64,000 bases of DNA, taken from positions 327,298-391,297 of the forward strand of contig JAEZSO010000001.1 in NCBI GenBank assembly GCA_023421795.1. Reading direction: 5' to 3'. Made by a program: the position numbers and the translations under genes. The DNA comes from Cyanobacteria bacterium OH_PDB_230 (GTDB lineage: Bacteria > Cyanobacteriota > Vampirovibrionia > Gastranaerophilales > Gastranaerophilaceae). Position 1 is the first letter of the stretch. Each line of letters opens with the position of its first letter. Positions 1-9,200 of this stretch are shown here, piece after piece. The notes under the pieces were generated by a model. That model saw nothing but the letters and a program-made list of their open reading frames with translations. It searched no databases and was not told where the DNA came from.

Positions 1-1340
1 GAATTTTAGGTAGAAAGAAATTATTTATTTATGCGGTAATTTTATTTACTATTTCATCATTTACGTGTGCAATTTCAAATTCAATGTTTATGATGGTTGT
101 TTCCAGGTTCTTTCAAGGGATTGGCGGTGGGGCTCTGTTACCGCTAGGACAAGCAATAATTTTAGAAACATTTCCACCACATGAACGCCAAAAAGCGATG
201 GCTATTTTTGGGTTAGTATTTATTTTAGCACCTGTAATTGGCCCGATTTTAGGAGGATGGATTACTGAAAACTGGTGTTGGCAATGGATTTTCTTGATTG
301 ATATTCCATTAGGGATAATTTGTGCTTTATGGCTAAAAAAAATACTTGAGGATCCGCCTTATGCACGCAAAGAAAAAAATGTAAAAGTAGATACTGTAGG
401 AATCACGTTTCTTTCACTTTGGCTAATTTCAATGCAAATTATACTTGATAAAGGTAATGATGCAGATTGGTTCGGTTCAAGCTGGGTTTGTTGGTTGAGT
501 GCGTTTTCTTTAACCTGCGCAATAATTTTCTTTGTATCTCAATTTAGAAACAAAGAACCACTTTTAAACTTGCGTATTTTAAAGGACCCGACTTATTTTT
601 GGGGAACTTTTATTCAAGTAATTTTGATGGCAGTCTTCCTTGCTTCTGCGTCTCTTTTGCCATCAATGCTTCAGAACTTGATGGGATACACTTCATATTT
701 AAGCGGACTTTCTATGGGAATAAGAGGAGCTGGAAATCTAATAGCATTATTTGCTTATTTTATTATTGCGAAACACATTGGCGATAGAAGAATTGCAGCC
801 ATAGGCTTGTTTTTCTTAGGTTTAGGCAGCTGGTATTTTGGGATGATTAACCTTCAAATTAACTTAAACTCAATTGCAATCCCAAATATATTTTATGGAG
901 CAGGTATTTTCTTTTCCTTAACCCCATTGGTTCCATTGTCTTGTGCGACAATCGATAATAAGGATTTGACAAATGCATCAGGAATCCAAAATTTGTTAAA
1001 AAATACAGGAGGAGCAATCGGTACATCGATCTCCGTAACGATGATTTCAAGGTTTGCACAGATGCATCAAATGATGATGACAAGAAACTTAAATTATACA
1101 AATGATGCTTTTGTAGCAAAAGTAACTGCAGCAACTGCAAATTTTTCTAGTACAGTTGATCCTATTACTGCGCAAGGAATGGCTCACGGGGTAGTTTATG
1201 GAGAATTACTTAAACAAGCACATTTGTGGGGATATATAGACACATTCAGGTGGTTTGCCTTCATAACCTTTCTTTTAATCCCATTATTATTATTTATAAA
1301 AAAGCCGAAAAAACTAATAAACAGAAGAGGTCAGTCATGA
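1..1340 (+). CDS. MFS drug:H+ antiporter, EmrB/QacA (DHA2) type, 5'-truncated by window edge
   Basis: Inner-membrane proton-coupled exporter. The reading frame is open to the first base of the window, so the N-terminal helices are missing. The first visible residues contain the loop motif GRKKLF, equivalent to MFS motif A between helices 2 and 3, followed by VVSRFFQGIGGG and the motif-C-like run APVIGPILGGW that marks drug:H+ antiporters. Many hydrophobic helices follow up to a basic C-terminus. The stop codon overlaps the start of the TolC-like gene, so permease and outer-membrane channel are translationally coupled. A membrane-fusion (HlyD/EmrA) gene is expected just upstream. The two MarR regulators nearby on the other strand are plausible controllers. 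The family call is firm; the substrate is unknown. Confidence 0.9.
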   Translation, partial: ILGRKKLFIYAVILFTISSFTCAISNSMFMMVVSRFFQGIGGGALLPLGQAIILETFPPHERQKAMAIFGLVFILAPVIGPILGGWITENWCWQWIFLIDIPLGIICALWLKKILEDPPYARKEKNVKVDTVGITFLSLWLISMQIILDKGNDADWFGSSWVCWLSAFSLTCAIIFFVSQFRNKEPLLNLRILKDPTYFWGTFIQVILMAVFLASASLLPSMLQNLMGYTSYLSGLSMGIRGAGNLIALFAYFIIAKHIGDRRIAAIGLFFLGLGSWYFGMINLQINLNSIAIPNIFYGAGIFFSLTPLVPLSCATIDNKDLTNASGIQNLLKNTGGAIGTSISVTMISRFAQMHQMMMTRNLNYTNDAFVAKVTAATANFSSTVDPITAQGMAHGVVYGELLKQAHLWGYIDTFRWFAFITFLLIPLLLFIKKPKKLINRRGQS

Positions 1341-2707
1341 AAAACAAAAAATTAATATCAACAATTTTAAGTATAAATATTCTAGCATTGAATATAATGC
1401 CGGCGAGTGCGAGCATTTTTGCACAAAAAAATAACGTAATCCAATCGCAAGTAACGGAATACAAATTCGAAAATATTAATTTGGATTGGTGGAAAAGCTA
1501 TAATGACGAATATTTAGAAGGATATATTGTAAAAGCATTAAATGAAAATCAGGATTTGAAAATAGCGACATTAAAAGTAGAACAAGCAAAACAAAATGTA
1601 AAATTACAGTTTGCACAAGAGCTTCCAAGTGCTCAAATCGGAGTTTCTCCATTAATTTATAAAACTCCTTATACAACAAATACAGATAGTTCTTTTTCTA
1701 TTCCAATGCTTGTAAACTACGAAGCTGACATATTTTTGAAAAATCACGATAAAACAAAATCAGCAAAAAAACTGCACGAAATGGCAAAATTCAATGAAAA
1801 AGCAATTAATATTTCTATTTCATCTCAAATCGGAGCAACTTATTTTCATATAGTGAAATTAGATAAATTAATCTTTCTTCAAGATGCAATTATAAAGGAC
1901 AGAAAAAAAATATATGAATTAAATAAAATTACAAATACACAAGGTTTAACCTCAACTGCAGATTTAGTGAGAGCTGAAAAAAATTATGTATTAGCTGTTG
2001 CTGATATGTCTGATTTTAAAAAAGCACGAGAAATTTTCTTAAATTCATTAGCAGTCATGATTGGTGAAAGCCCAAATAATATAAACGAATTTAAAAGATT
2101 ATCTTATGATGAACTAGCGGCAATGAAATCTATTCCTGATATTATTTCATCTGAAGTTATTACAAATCGTCCTGACTATCAAGTAGCGGAAAAAATGGTA
2201 GAAAAATCGGGATTAGATGTAAGAATTGCCAAGAAAGAATTTTTGCCAAATATTAATCTTTTAGGTTTATTTACTTTTAATTCCTTTGCAAATGCAAGTT
2301 CTATGAACTGGGAAAACATTCTTGCAGCTTTTGGCGGGTCGGCAATGCTGGATGTTTTCAAAGGCGGAGCTAAAATGGCTAATTTAAGATTAAAGAAAAA
2401 TTATTATGAACAGACTTTGCAAAATTATTACAAAACCAATTTAATAGCAATGCAGGAAGTTAATGATGCCATCTGTGCTCTAAAATTTGATTATGACAAA
2501 TATTTAAAAAATTTGAATTCTTATAATATGCAGAAAAAAGATTTTAAATACTCTGAAATTAAATATCATGACGGATTAATTTCAAATCTCGATTTACTTC
2601 AGCAAAAAGAAATGCTTTTGATGATGAACAAAATGGTTGTTAACAGTAAAACTGATTGCTATATAAACCAAATAAGCTTATATAAAGCTGTTGGAGGCAA
2701 ATTATAA
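1337..2707 (+). CDS. TolC/NodT-family outer-membrane efflux channel
   Basis: About 456 residues. The start is the ATG at 1337, inside an ATGA overlap with the permease stop and preceded by an AGAGG ribosome site. An upstream in-frame start at 1226 lies inside the permease and gives a poor leader. A signal peptide (MKNKKLIS, then a hydrophobic core, then ASA) is followed by two repeats of long amphipathic helices typical of outer-membrane factors, including LKIATLKVEQAKQNV early and the second-half NRPDYQVAEKMVEKSGLDV. It should form the trimeric outer-membrane and periplasmic tunnel for the upstream exporter. No lipobox cysteine is visible after the signal. Length is normal for the family. 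Confidence 0.88.
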   Translation: MKNKKLISTILSINILALNIMPASASIFAQKNNVIQSQVTEYKFENINLDWWKSYNDEYLEGYIVKALNENQDLKIATLKVEQAKQNVKLQFAQELPSAQIGVSPLIYKTPYTTNTDSSFSIPMLVNYEADIFLKNHDKTKSAKKLHEMAKFNEKAINISISSQIGATYFHIVKLDKLIFLQDAIIKDRKKIYELNKITNTQGLTSTADLVRAEKNYVLAVADMSDFKKAREIFLNSLAVMIGESPNNINEFKRLSYDELAAMKSIPDIISSEVITNRPDYQVAEKMVEKSGLDVRIAKKEFLPNINLLGLFTFNSFANASSMNWENILAAFGGSAMLDVFKGGAKMANLRLKKNYYEQTLQNYYKTNLIAMQEVNDAICALKFDYDKYLKNLNSYNMQKKDFKYSEIKYHDGLISNLDLLQQKEMLLMMNKMVVNSKTDCYINQISLYKAVGGKL

Positions 2708-2710
2708 AGA

Positions 2711-3601
2711 ATGCACTTTATTGATAATATATCAGAATTTAATATAAGAAATGATAATAACAAAATATTTTATAGAGTTGGGCAATATTTGAATAATAAT
2801 CCAAAGCTTATAACCGAGGGCGAAATAAAAGAAATGCTGAATGTTGGTGTATCTGCCGAATATGCTTTCACTTCTCTGTTATCTTCTTATTTTCAGCTGG
2901 ACATAATAAATAATTCAGAAGACAAAGATTTATTTTATGATTATTTAATCAACATGGTTGAAAAACTTGATATGAAAACATATCAAAAGAATCCATATTA
3001 TAAGAATATAAAATTCACTGAACAAAAGATTGGTAATTGTGAGTTTAAAATGGGGAAATACCAAGCTTATGAAGGCTTTGTCTGTAATGATATTGTCAAA
3101 CTCAAAAATGGAAGACAAATCCCACAACTTGGTTTTTTTGAAACAGAATTCTTGTATCCTGCAATATTTGAAAATGACAGACTTTGGATGAGTGTTACTC
3201 CAAATGAAATAAATACTATGAAAGAACCTATCGAAAGAGCATTTGGCAACGTTTTAACCTTCGGGCTTGGACTAGGTTATTATGCTTACATGGTTTCAGA
3301 AAAAAACAATGTAGAAAGCGTCACTATCATTGAAAACAATGACAATATAATAAATTTATTTAAAGAATATATTTTACCGCAATTTAAAAATGTTCAAAAA
3401 ATTAATATAATTAAAACAGATGCGTTTGAATATGCAGAAAGTTTTTTATCAGGGTCAAAATATGATTTTGTCTTTGTTGATTTATGGCACGATGTTTCCG
3501 ATGGAATTGAAATGTATTTAAAAATGAAAGAATATGAAATACAAAATTCTAATATTGAATTTACATATTGGATTGAAAAATCTATTAAATGTTATTTGTA
3601 A
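2711..3601 (+). CDS. Methyltransferase-fold protein, third gene of efflux operon
   Basis: 296 residues, starting 3 nt after the channel gene stop. Residues about 180-265 form a Rossmann-like SAM-binding fold: FGLGLGYYA resembles methyltransferase motif I, an acidic residue follows at the end of strand 2 (VTIIENN), and YDFVFVDLWHD resembles the motif IV region of spermidine-synthase-like proteins. The N-terminal 170 residues have no motif I recognise. Position in the efflux operon suggests co-expression, perhaps modifying a compound before export, but substrate and activity are unknown. It could also be a non-catalytic spermidine-synthase-like protein. Confidence 0.6.
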   Translation: MHFIDNISEFNIRNDNNKIFYRVGQYLNNNPKLITEGEIKEMLNVGVSAEYAFTSLLSSYFQLDIINNSEDKDLFYDYLINMVEKLDMKTYQKNPYYKNIKFTEQKIGNCEFKMGKYQAYEGFVCNDIVKLKNGRQIPQLGFFETEFLYPAIFENDRLWMSVTPNEINTMKEPIERAFGNVLTFGLGLGYYAYMVSEKNNVESVTIIENNDNIINLFKEYILPQFKNVQKINIIKTDAFEYAESFLSGSKYDFVFVDLWHDVSDGIEMYLKMKEYEIQNSNIEFTYWIEKSIKCYL

Positions 3602-3607
3602 AAATTC

Positions 3608-4069
3608 TTATATAGAAAGTTTTACAACATTGCCCAAACTAATTTTAATTTTATTAAGTATTTTTTCTAATGTTTCAATTTCTTCTTCGCTGATATTTTC
3701 AAAAAATTGATAGAAAGAATTGGTTAATTCAACCTTGTTTTTTTCTAAAATTTGTTTCCCTTTTTCTGTAACAAAAACTTTTTTAACTAATCTGTTTTTC
3801 TTTGCTCCGACTGTTCGTTTGACAAATCCTTTATCTTCTAATGATTCTAAAAGTCTTGTAGTACAAGGACGATCTTTAAGAATTAACTTTGACAAATCAC
3901 GTTGGCAAACATTTTCATTGCAATTAATAGTGTCTAATGCAATAAACTGATCAACAGAAATATCAATATTCAATTTTTTAAAAAGCTGAGAACTAACTAA
4001 TCTTAAATAAGTTACGGCTTGTTCCATTGAATAAAATACACTATCTTTGTAATGTTTTTTCTCTTTCAT
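3608..4069 (-). CDS. MarR-family transcriptional regulator
   Basis: 153 residues with a winged-helix core: recognition-helix region CQRDLSKLILKDRPCTTRLLESLEDKGFVKR, shown here as CQRDLSKL then TRLLESLEDKGFVKR, and a wing with basic residues (GAKKNRLVKKVFVTEKG). Helices at both ends would form the dimer interface. It is transcribed toward the efflux operon's end, convergent with the methyltransferase-fold gene, and lies 11 nt downstream of a second MarR-like gene, so the two are probably co-transcribed. MarR proteins commonly repress drug-efflux genes and are released by small phenolic ligands. That role here is inferred from location. Confidence 0.85.
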   Translation of the reverse strand: MKEKKHYKDSVFYSMEQAVTYLRLVSSQLFKKLNIDISVDQFIALDTINCNENVCQRDLSKLILKDRPCTTRLLESLEDKGFVKRTVGAKKNRLVKKVFVTEKGKQILEKNKVELTNSFYQFFENISEEEIETLEKILNKIKISLGNVVKLSI

Positions 4070-4080
4070 TCTGAAGCCCT

Positions 4081-4593
4081 TTATGTCTCTTCTTCCCCGT
4101 CTTCCTCAATTTTGAGAGGATTGAGGTTTGATGTTTTAATAATATTTGTAATAATTTTTTCAAGATTATTTAAATAAAAAGTCGTTTTTTCAACGTCATC
4201 TTCTTTTAGATTGGCAATAATTTTTTTTTCAAGTTCATCTAGTGTAGCAACGCCTATTCTGTAAACAATCAAACCTCTTTCAGTTATGCTATAGCCTGTT
4301 GAAGTTTTGCCATCATTATTGATAAATCTATGCTTAATATATTTATATTTTTCGAATATTTTTAAACATTTACTTATATACATCTGATTTTTAAATAATT
4401 TTGTACATAAATTTCCTTGGGTAATATCTGGATTTTTGACTATCGCTTCAAGAATTTGAAATTGAGTAAAATTAACTTTATTTTTATGGATTTCGTTTTT
4501 AGATGCAAATATTTTGGTAACTAGTTCTCTTCCAACTCTTGCTGTTGTTTCCATTAAGGTAAATACCTCAGCAATTTTTTCTTCTTTTTCCAT
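4081..4593 (-). CDS. MarR-like winged-helix regulator (second of tandem pair)
   Basis: 170 residues. A central winged-helix region (FTQFQILEAIVKNPDITQGNL, then KCLKIFEKYKYIKHRFI and a wing leading into YSITERG) resembles MarR. The C-terminus is acidic. It is only distantly similar to its downstream neighbour and carries a longer N-terminal helix. The pair reads toward the efflux operon. No clear palindromic operator was found in the ~250 nt upstream region by eye. Two adjacent MarR-like genes could act as a heteromeric or layered switch; this is inference. Confidence 0.75.
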   Translation of the reverse strand: MEKEEKIAEVFTLMETTARVGRELVTKIFASKNEIHKNKVNFTQFQILEAIVKNPDITQGNLCTKLFKNQMYISKCLKIFEKYKYIKHRFINNDGKTSTGYSITERGLIVYRIGVATLDELEKKIIANLKEDDVEKTTFYLNNLEKIITNIIKTSNLNPLKIEEDGEEET

Positions 4594-4844
4594 TTTATAC
4601 CCGCCTATTGTTTAATATTAATCTGTATTTTTTTCTACAACAATATTGTAACTCGAAAGATATTTAATTTCTAACGCAAAGCTTAATAAAACTTGATTAA
4701 AGTGTTAATTTTACCTTAATAAGATTTGTATCAAATCTCTTTTATCTTGCAGGATTTCAGTTATAAAAAGAGTTAAACTATAAATAGTTAAAGTACTGTT
4801 CAGAAATTAATATCGCAGTTTATTAGTACAGGGATATAATTATC
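4594..4844. other. Intergenic region between MarR gene and small membrane ORF
   Basis: About 250 nt of AT-rich sequence between divergent genes. It should hold the promoter of the MarR pair (minus) and of the small ORF (plus). I could not assign convincing -35/-10 boxes or an operator by eye. Confidence 0.4.
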
Positions 4845-5024
4845 ATGAATAAAATTTTAACACTATCGGTATTGGTCGCATCGTTAGTGGCTGTATATGC
4901 TTATTTTATATATTCTGACGCATATAATACGTTAAGCCTCATAATAGTAATGACGGCATTGTCATCTATGATTTTTATATTTATCCAAGATTCTGAAGAA
5001 GATTCAGTCCATAATTACAAATGA
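4845..5024 (+). CDS. Small two-helix membrane protein, 59 aa
   Basis: A 59-codon frame from ATG at 4845 to TGA at 5022-5024. It begins MNKILTLSVLVASLVAVYAY and has a second hydrophobic segment TLSLIIVMTALSSMIFIFI, then an acidic tail ending VHNYK. The two predicted transmembrane segments with short charged ends look like a real small membrane protein. An AGGGA sequence about 10 nt upstream could be its ribosome site. It sits alone between the MarR genes and a transposase remnant. I do not recognise a family, and it could be a chance frame. Confidence 0.45.
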   Translation: MNKILTLSVLVASLVAVYAYFIYSDAYNTLSLIIVMTALSSMIFIFIQDSEEDSVHNYK

Positions 5025-5111
5025 TATCTTCTCCTAATTTACATGAATTTATTTAGAGAATTTTGCTGTCTGAACTCAGATATCCGAACTTAAATCCATC
5101 ATTCTAAGAGT

Positions 5112-5558
5112 GGTGGATTTTTTAATGCAAAAAATGCTGCACACGTTTTGGAGGTTTTATCAGAGCTCTTTTTGCAAGAAGGAATGCCTGATTACATCAG
5201 AAGTGATAACGGTAGTGAGTTTACAGCACAGAAAGTTCAAAAATGGTTAGAAATACTGGAAGTTAAAACGGCAGATATTACACCTGGAAGTCCTTGGGAG
5301 AACGGCTACAATGAAAGGTTTAACGGAAGACTAAGAGATGAATTACTAAATGGAGAAATATTCTATACTTTAAAAGAGGCAAAAGTAATAGTTGAAAGTT
5401 GGAGAAACCACTACAATCAAGTCAGACCTCATAGTTCTTTAGGTTATAGGCCGCCTGCTCCAAAAGCTAAGATACTAACTTTAAACTATGGACTAATTAT
5501 GCGGGGGAAGGACAGCAAGACAATTAATGAGTATGAAATTTATAATTCATATTTATAA
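5112..5558 (+). pseudogene. IS3-family transposase OrfB, C-terminal remnant
   Basis: The frame reads as the DDE integrase core of an IS3-family (IS407-like) OrfB from about NAAHVLEVLSELF onward. It shows the second catalytic Asp in SDNGSEFT, the catalytic Glu region PGSPWENGYNERFNG, and the usual tail HSSLGYRPPAP. The N-terminal half with the first Asp, and OrfA, are absent, so it cannot be functional. The sequence TATGCGGGGGAAGGACA ending at 5514 looks like the right IS terminus (a second copy ends at 13800). Codons after 5514 are flanking DNA and overlap the 3' end of the usher gene on the other strand. Confidence 0.88.
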
Positions 5559-8497
5559 TTTAGGTTAACATTGTCGATATTTACATAGTCTTTGTATTCG
5601 GGGGGAATTTCTATAATAAAATTTTCAGAATTACTTTCCGGTACTAGTTTATAAATATCTTGGAGCTCTTTATCTATTGAGATAATATATTTTCCAGGAC
5701 TAAGCCCAGAGAACGAAAAGGTTCCATCTTCGTTTAAGTTAGTATAGTTAACTTCTTTTCCTTGAAGGTCTAAAACGCTAACAACCAAATCATTAAGTCT
5801 TAATGAATTATTGAATTCGTCTTTGATTGTCACAGACCCGTTAATATTGCCAACAGAGCTTATCAATCCGAAATCTACAGTTGTTTTAGAATTATTATTT
5901 ATTTTTATATATCTGGAAGGCTTAGTTTTTTTATGGCAAGAAAGTAATGTAGGCAGTTCATCTTCAAAAATTTGTACATTATGAATTCCTGCGTCTTCTG
6001 CTTTGAGTTTTGTTGTTCCATCTTTAGTTGTCAGTAATACTTCTGAGCTATTTTCAACTTTTATTGGAATATTGTCTATCATCGGTTCGTCTTTGTCTTT
6101 AATCCCATTTTGGTTTATATCCAAAAATGCACTGACTTGCAAGTATCCTTTGTTTTCATTTCCAGTACCGATTGCTTCAGGTCCTTTACTCCCTATCCCG
6201 TATAATTCCGAAAAATCTATAGTTATTGAGTGTCTTGTACTTGATGGAAGATACATGTTATCGATTATATAATAAGGTGTTTGACTGTAACGGTAATTTA
6301 AGCTGATGTTAGAACCTGATTTGAGCCTTTTGGATATGCCCATTCCTAGGTCATTACCTTTAGTTGTTCCAGTATAACGAAAACCACCTGATAAATTTAT
6401 ATTAAATCCTTTAAAAGAAGGTGTAGAATAGCTAACGTTGCAAGAGTTATAGTTGTTAATCATTGTATCCGAAGTTGTTTCGACAATATTATGACTTAAG
6501 TTTGTATAACCAAATTTTTTGCCTACTGGAAAACTTACTTCTGAAAAAGTATCTGAATACTCAGAAGAATAGCTCGAGTATCCTTTTGCTTGATAATTGT
6601 TTGAATAACTGTTTTTTCTTATTCCACTGTTTAATGTGAAACATTTTATTCTTTTTAATGCTGATAGTTCGCAGGAGCTTGATTTTATTTCTCCGATTTG
6701 ATTCATTCCTTTTTTATTATTTATTTTTAAACTTAGTACTGGAAATTTTTTAAAATTTGCTCTTGCCATCAAGTTATATTCGTCAAAATCAAGTAGTCCG
6801 CCTTCATAATAATTTCCAAAATTAGATTTGTATTTAGAATAACCTCCTGAAAAAGAAAAAAGTTTATAACGAGTTCCCCCGCTTATGCTTGCACCTATTT
6901 TATCAGCCATTGTTCCTCCCATCCCGGTAGAAGATCCTGCCATATAAAAATTTGGTGAACCAGCAAAAAGACTTCCTTTTAAGGAGGTATCTTTGTTAGC
7001 ATAGTAATTGTTTTCATATTTTAAAAAATATCCCAAACCACTTGGGACTGTACTTTCTTGTGAAAGTGAGTTGCTCGCACCAAAAAATAATTTTGAATCC
7101 ATCTTGTCATTATTTTTGTAAGTCAATGCACCCATATAAGTTTCCCCCTCTAGGGAATTGGGATTTCTCATTGTTGTGTAGTTTAGATATCTTTTATTGC
7201 CTAAAATACTCCTGTTCCAATTGCCATTTAATGTTGTAGAGATGATTTTATCTGCAATAAGAAAGTTCTCAAAACTTAGTTTTTCCGAGATTTCCTTTTT
7301 ATGTTTATAGCCCAATATGAATTTTTTTGAGGTCGACTGATAAATATAACCATTATTTGCCCAAAGTCTGTTTTGTAAGCCATTTATTCCCATTATAAAA
7401 TCATCTTTAGGGGTTTTTTGTTGATTTATAACGTTCTTATAATCTTTGTAAAAAATTTCTTTAGATGTGCCATCTGCTAAAATTTCATCGATTTTTATTT
7501 TTGTAACTTCATTGCCGTAATATAAGTCTTTAAGAGAGTAGTAACCACCGTATGTGCTTAGTTCTTTTTCAAAATCATTGTTGATATATACCTTTACAAT
7601 GCTTGTGGGAGACACCGTTCCTTCAATATTTTTATAATTAGTATTAATATTTTCTAGGTGCTCTTTTATTTGTATACCCATCATTTCTGTACTTATTCCC
7701 ATTCCTGCAAAATCCCACGAGTCAGCTTTTCCAATTATATAATCTTTGTCTTTTACTTGATTTTTATATTGGATTCCCATCCCAGAAAAGGCAAGCATAT
7801 TATTGCTATAGCTGTTAGTTCCCATATCTATTTTGTACTGCCCGGAGTGTAATCTCCCTGTTAATAATACCTGTAAGTTATTATTCATTGAACAATTATT
7901 GTTTTGTGTATCTTTATACATCTGAGAATAACTGTCAGAAAGCACGTTGTTTCTGACTCCAATAGTATCAATGCTTATCCACCCTTTTTGTTCCGGAAGG
8001 GTGATTTCTTCGTAAGCTTTTGTTTTTGAAATGCCATTTTTGACAGCAAAAGGATTTTTATTTTGTTCTTCACTTTCAAGAAAAGGGTCTATTGTTCTGA
8101 TAAAAGCAATAAGTTGTTTAGTATCGCTTGATACATTTTTTCCTGTTGCTTTGGATAAAGCTTCTGCCGAGACAAAAAATTCGTTTTGTATGCCTGTCAT
8201 CCCATTTTTTATAAAATAAACAGGATAATTTTCTTTTTTTCCGTTAAGTATGAATGTATTTGTTTTTATTACTACGTTTTTAAATGACAAGCTTTTCTCT
8301 GCGTGGCTTTCTTTGTAAGGAATTTCAAGATAATCTAAAATGTATTTGCAAGGCAAATACATTTTGTCTTTTTCCATTACAATTTCAATTTCTCTTTCAT
8401 CATTATCGTTAATTAATAAAGAAGAAATAATACTTTCTGTCGCAAAAGCGTATTGTGTACAAATTAGCAGTATGCCAATCAGTATTTTTTTTATCAT
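5540..8497 (-). CDS. Fimbrial usher-like outer-membrane protein
   Basis: 985 residues with a signal peptide (MIKKILIGILLICTQYAFA). The N-terminal 150 residues would be the periplasmic chaperone-binding domain. Around residues 290-355 is a typical usher plug signature (VKVYINNDFEKEL followed by GGYYSLKDL and IKIDEILADGTSKE). A long stretch of alternating aromatic/polar strands follows, as in a 24-strand barrel. The C-terminal ~200 residues are two beta-sandwich domains, one starting VSAFLDINQNGIKDKDEP and one with FSFSGLSPGKYIISI, resembling SdrD-B/carboxypeptidase-regulatory folds. It is the last gene of the operon and overlaps the minor pilin gene by ATGA. It should assemble and secrete the fimbria. 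Overall similarity to classical ushers is low, so the call rests on the plug motif and context. Confidence 0.7.
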   Translation of the reverse strand: MIKKILIGILLICTQYAFATESIISSLLINDNDEREIEIVMEKDKMYLPCKYILDYLEIPYKESHAEKSLSFKNVVIKTNTFILNGKKENYPVYFIKNGMTGIQNEFFVSAEALSKATGKNVSSDTKQLIAFIRTIDPFLESEEQNKNPFAVKNGISKTKAYEEITLPEQKGWISIDTIGVRNNVLSDSYSQMYKDTQNNNCSMNNNLQVLLTGRLHSGQYKIDMGTNSYSNNMLAFSGMGIQYKNQVKDKDYIIGKADSWDFAGMGISTEMMGIQIKEHLENINTNYKNIEGTVSPTSIVKVYINNDFEKELSTYGGYYSLKDLYYGNEVTKIKIDEILADGTSKEIFYKDYKNVINQQKTPKDDFIMGINGLQNRLWANNGYIYQSTSKKFILGYKHKKEISEKLSFENFLIADKIISTTLNGNWNRSILGNKRYLNYTTMRNPNSLEGETYMGALTYKNNDKMDSKLFFGASNSLSQESTVPSGLGYFLKYENNYYANKDTSLKGSLFAGSPNFYMAGSSTGMGGTMADKIGASISGGTRYKLFSFSGGYSKYKSNFGNYYEGGLLDFDEYNLMARANFKKFPVLSLKINNKKGMNQIGEIKSSSCELSALKRIKCFTLNSGIRKNSYSNNYQAKGYSSYSSEYSDTFSEVSFPVGKKFGYTNLSHNIVETTSDTMINNYNSCNVSYSTPSFKGFNINLSGGFRYTGTTKGNDLGMGISKRLKSGSNISLNYRYSQTPYYIIDNMYLPSSTRHSITIDFSELYGIGSKGPEAIGTGNENKGYLQVSAFLDINQNGIKDKDEPMIDNIPIKVENSSEVLLTTKDGTTKLKAEDAGIHNVQIFEDELPTLLSCHKKTKPSRYIKINNNSKTTVDFGLISSVGNINGSVTIKDEFNNSLRLNDLVVSVLDLQGKEVNYTNLNEDGTFSFSGLSPGKYIISIDKELQDIYKLVPESNSENFIIEIPPEYKDYVNIDNVNLNYKYEL

Positions 8498-9120
8498 GGA
8501 ATATTATCCAGGAAAATCTCTACCAAATATAACCCTGCTTCGTCTAAAGAGGATACGGAATCAAAAGTGCCTGCTTTTGCTGTTGTTGTTAAAGCCATGT
8601 GTAAATCACTTGTTCCTGATCTTACAGCACACGAAAAATATCCATTGCTCGTGCTGTAACTTAACTGACCATTATTGTTGATGCTGATAGTCCCTGGGTA
8701 CGCAATAGCGCAAGGATTATTTGCTGGGGTTGATGTTACCAGTTTGCAGTCATTGATAGCTGCTAAAGTTGGAGATTCTACGTTGCTACCAAATACTAAG
8801 TTAATGTTTTTACTGCTTACTTCACTTGCATCTGTTGCTGCAAAAGCACTTTGTTTTATGCTGTTCGAGTCTGTTACAAGCGCTTTTAAGTGTATATTTT
8901 CAAGATCTTCGTTTGTCGCTATATTGAAGTTTATGTTTAAAGCATTCCCCAGGTTTCCAGAAGAGCTATCAATAGGCGACGATAATGTTCCGGAAACTAC
9001 GACTGTAACCGTGTTAGAAACATTTACAACAAAAGTTTCCGTAGCAATATAATCTGCTTTTGCTGGAAGGTTTAAACAAAAGACAAGTGAAAATATTAAA
9101 AATAATAAATAATGTTTCAT
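8494..9120 (-). CDS. Minor fimbrial subunit (pilin-like)
   Basis: 208 residues with a signal peptide ending near PAKA. The mature part is a beta-rich domain sharing with the two upstream pilins the pattern SGNLGNALNINFNI, a central run of alternating Ser/Thr, and a C-terminal strand (GLYLVEIFLDNIP). Unlike the other two it has Cys residues (INDCKL, NPCAI, FSCAV) and ends in Pro rather than Phe-Val/Asn. It overlaps the usher start by ATGA, so it is tightly coupled to the usher. That position and the divergent ends suggest a tip or terminating subunit. Confidence 0.65.
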   Translation of the reverse strand: MKHYLLFLIFSLVFCLNLPAKADYIATETFVVNVSNTVTVVVSGTLSSPIDSSSGNLGNALNINFNIATNEDLENIHLKALVTDSNSIKQSAFAATDASEVSSKNINLVFGSNVESPTLAAINDCKLVTSTPANNPCAIAYPGTISINNNGQLSYSTSNGYFSCAVRSGTSDLHMALTTTAKAGTFDSVSSLDEAGLYLVEIFLDNIP

Positions 9121-9140
9121 ATATGCTATTTTTCTTTATA

Positions 9141-9187
9141 AAAAACGATTTTGTTATGTTGATATCAAATTAATCCATATCGTTTTT
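9141..9187 (-). promoter_or_regulatory. Possible intercistronic hairpin
   Basis: AAAAACGAT at 9141-9149 is complementary to ATCGTTTTT at 9179-9187, in the 80-nt gap between two pilin genes. The loop is long (29 nt) and the stem AT-rich, so this is weak. It may modulate read-through to the minor subunit and usher. Confidence 0.3.
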
Positions 9188-9200
9188 GGTATTGAAATGT

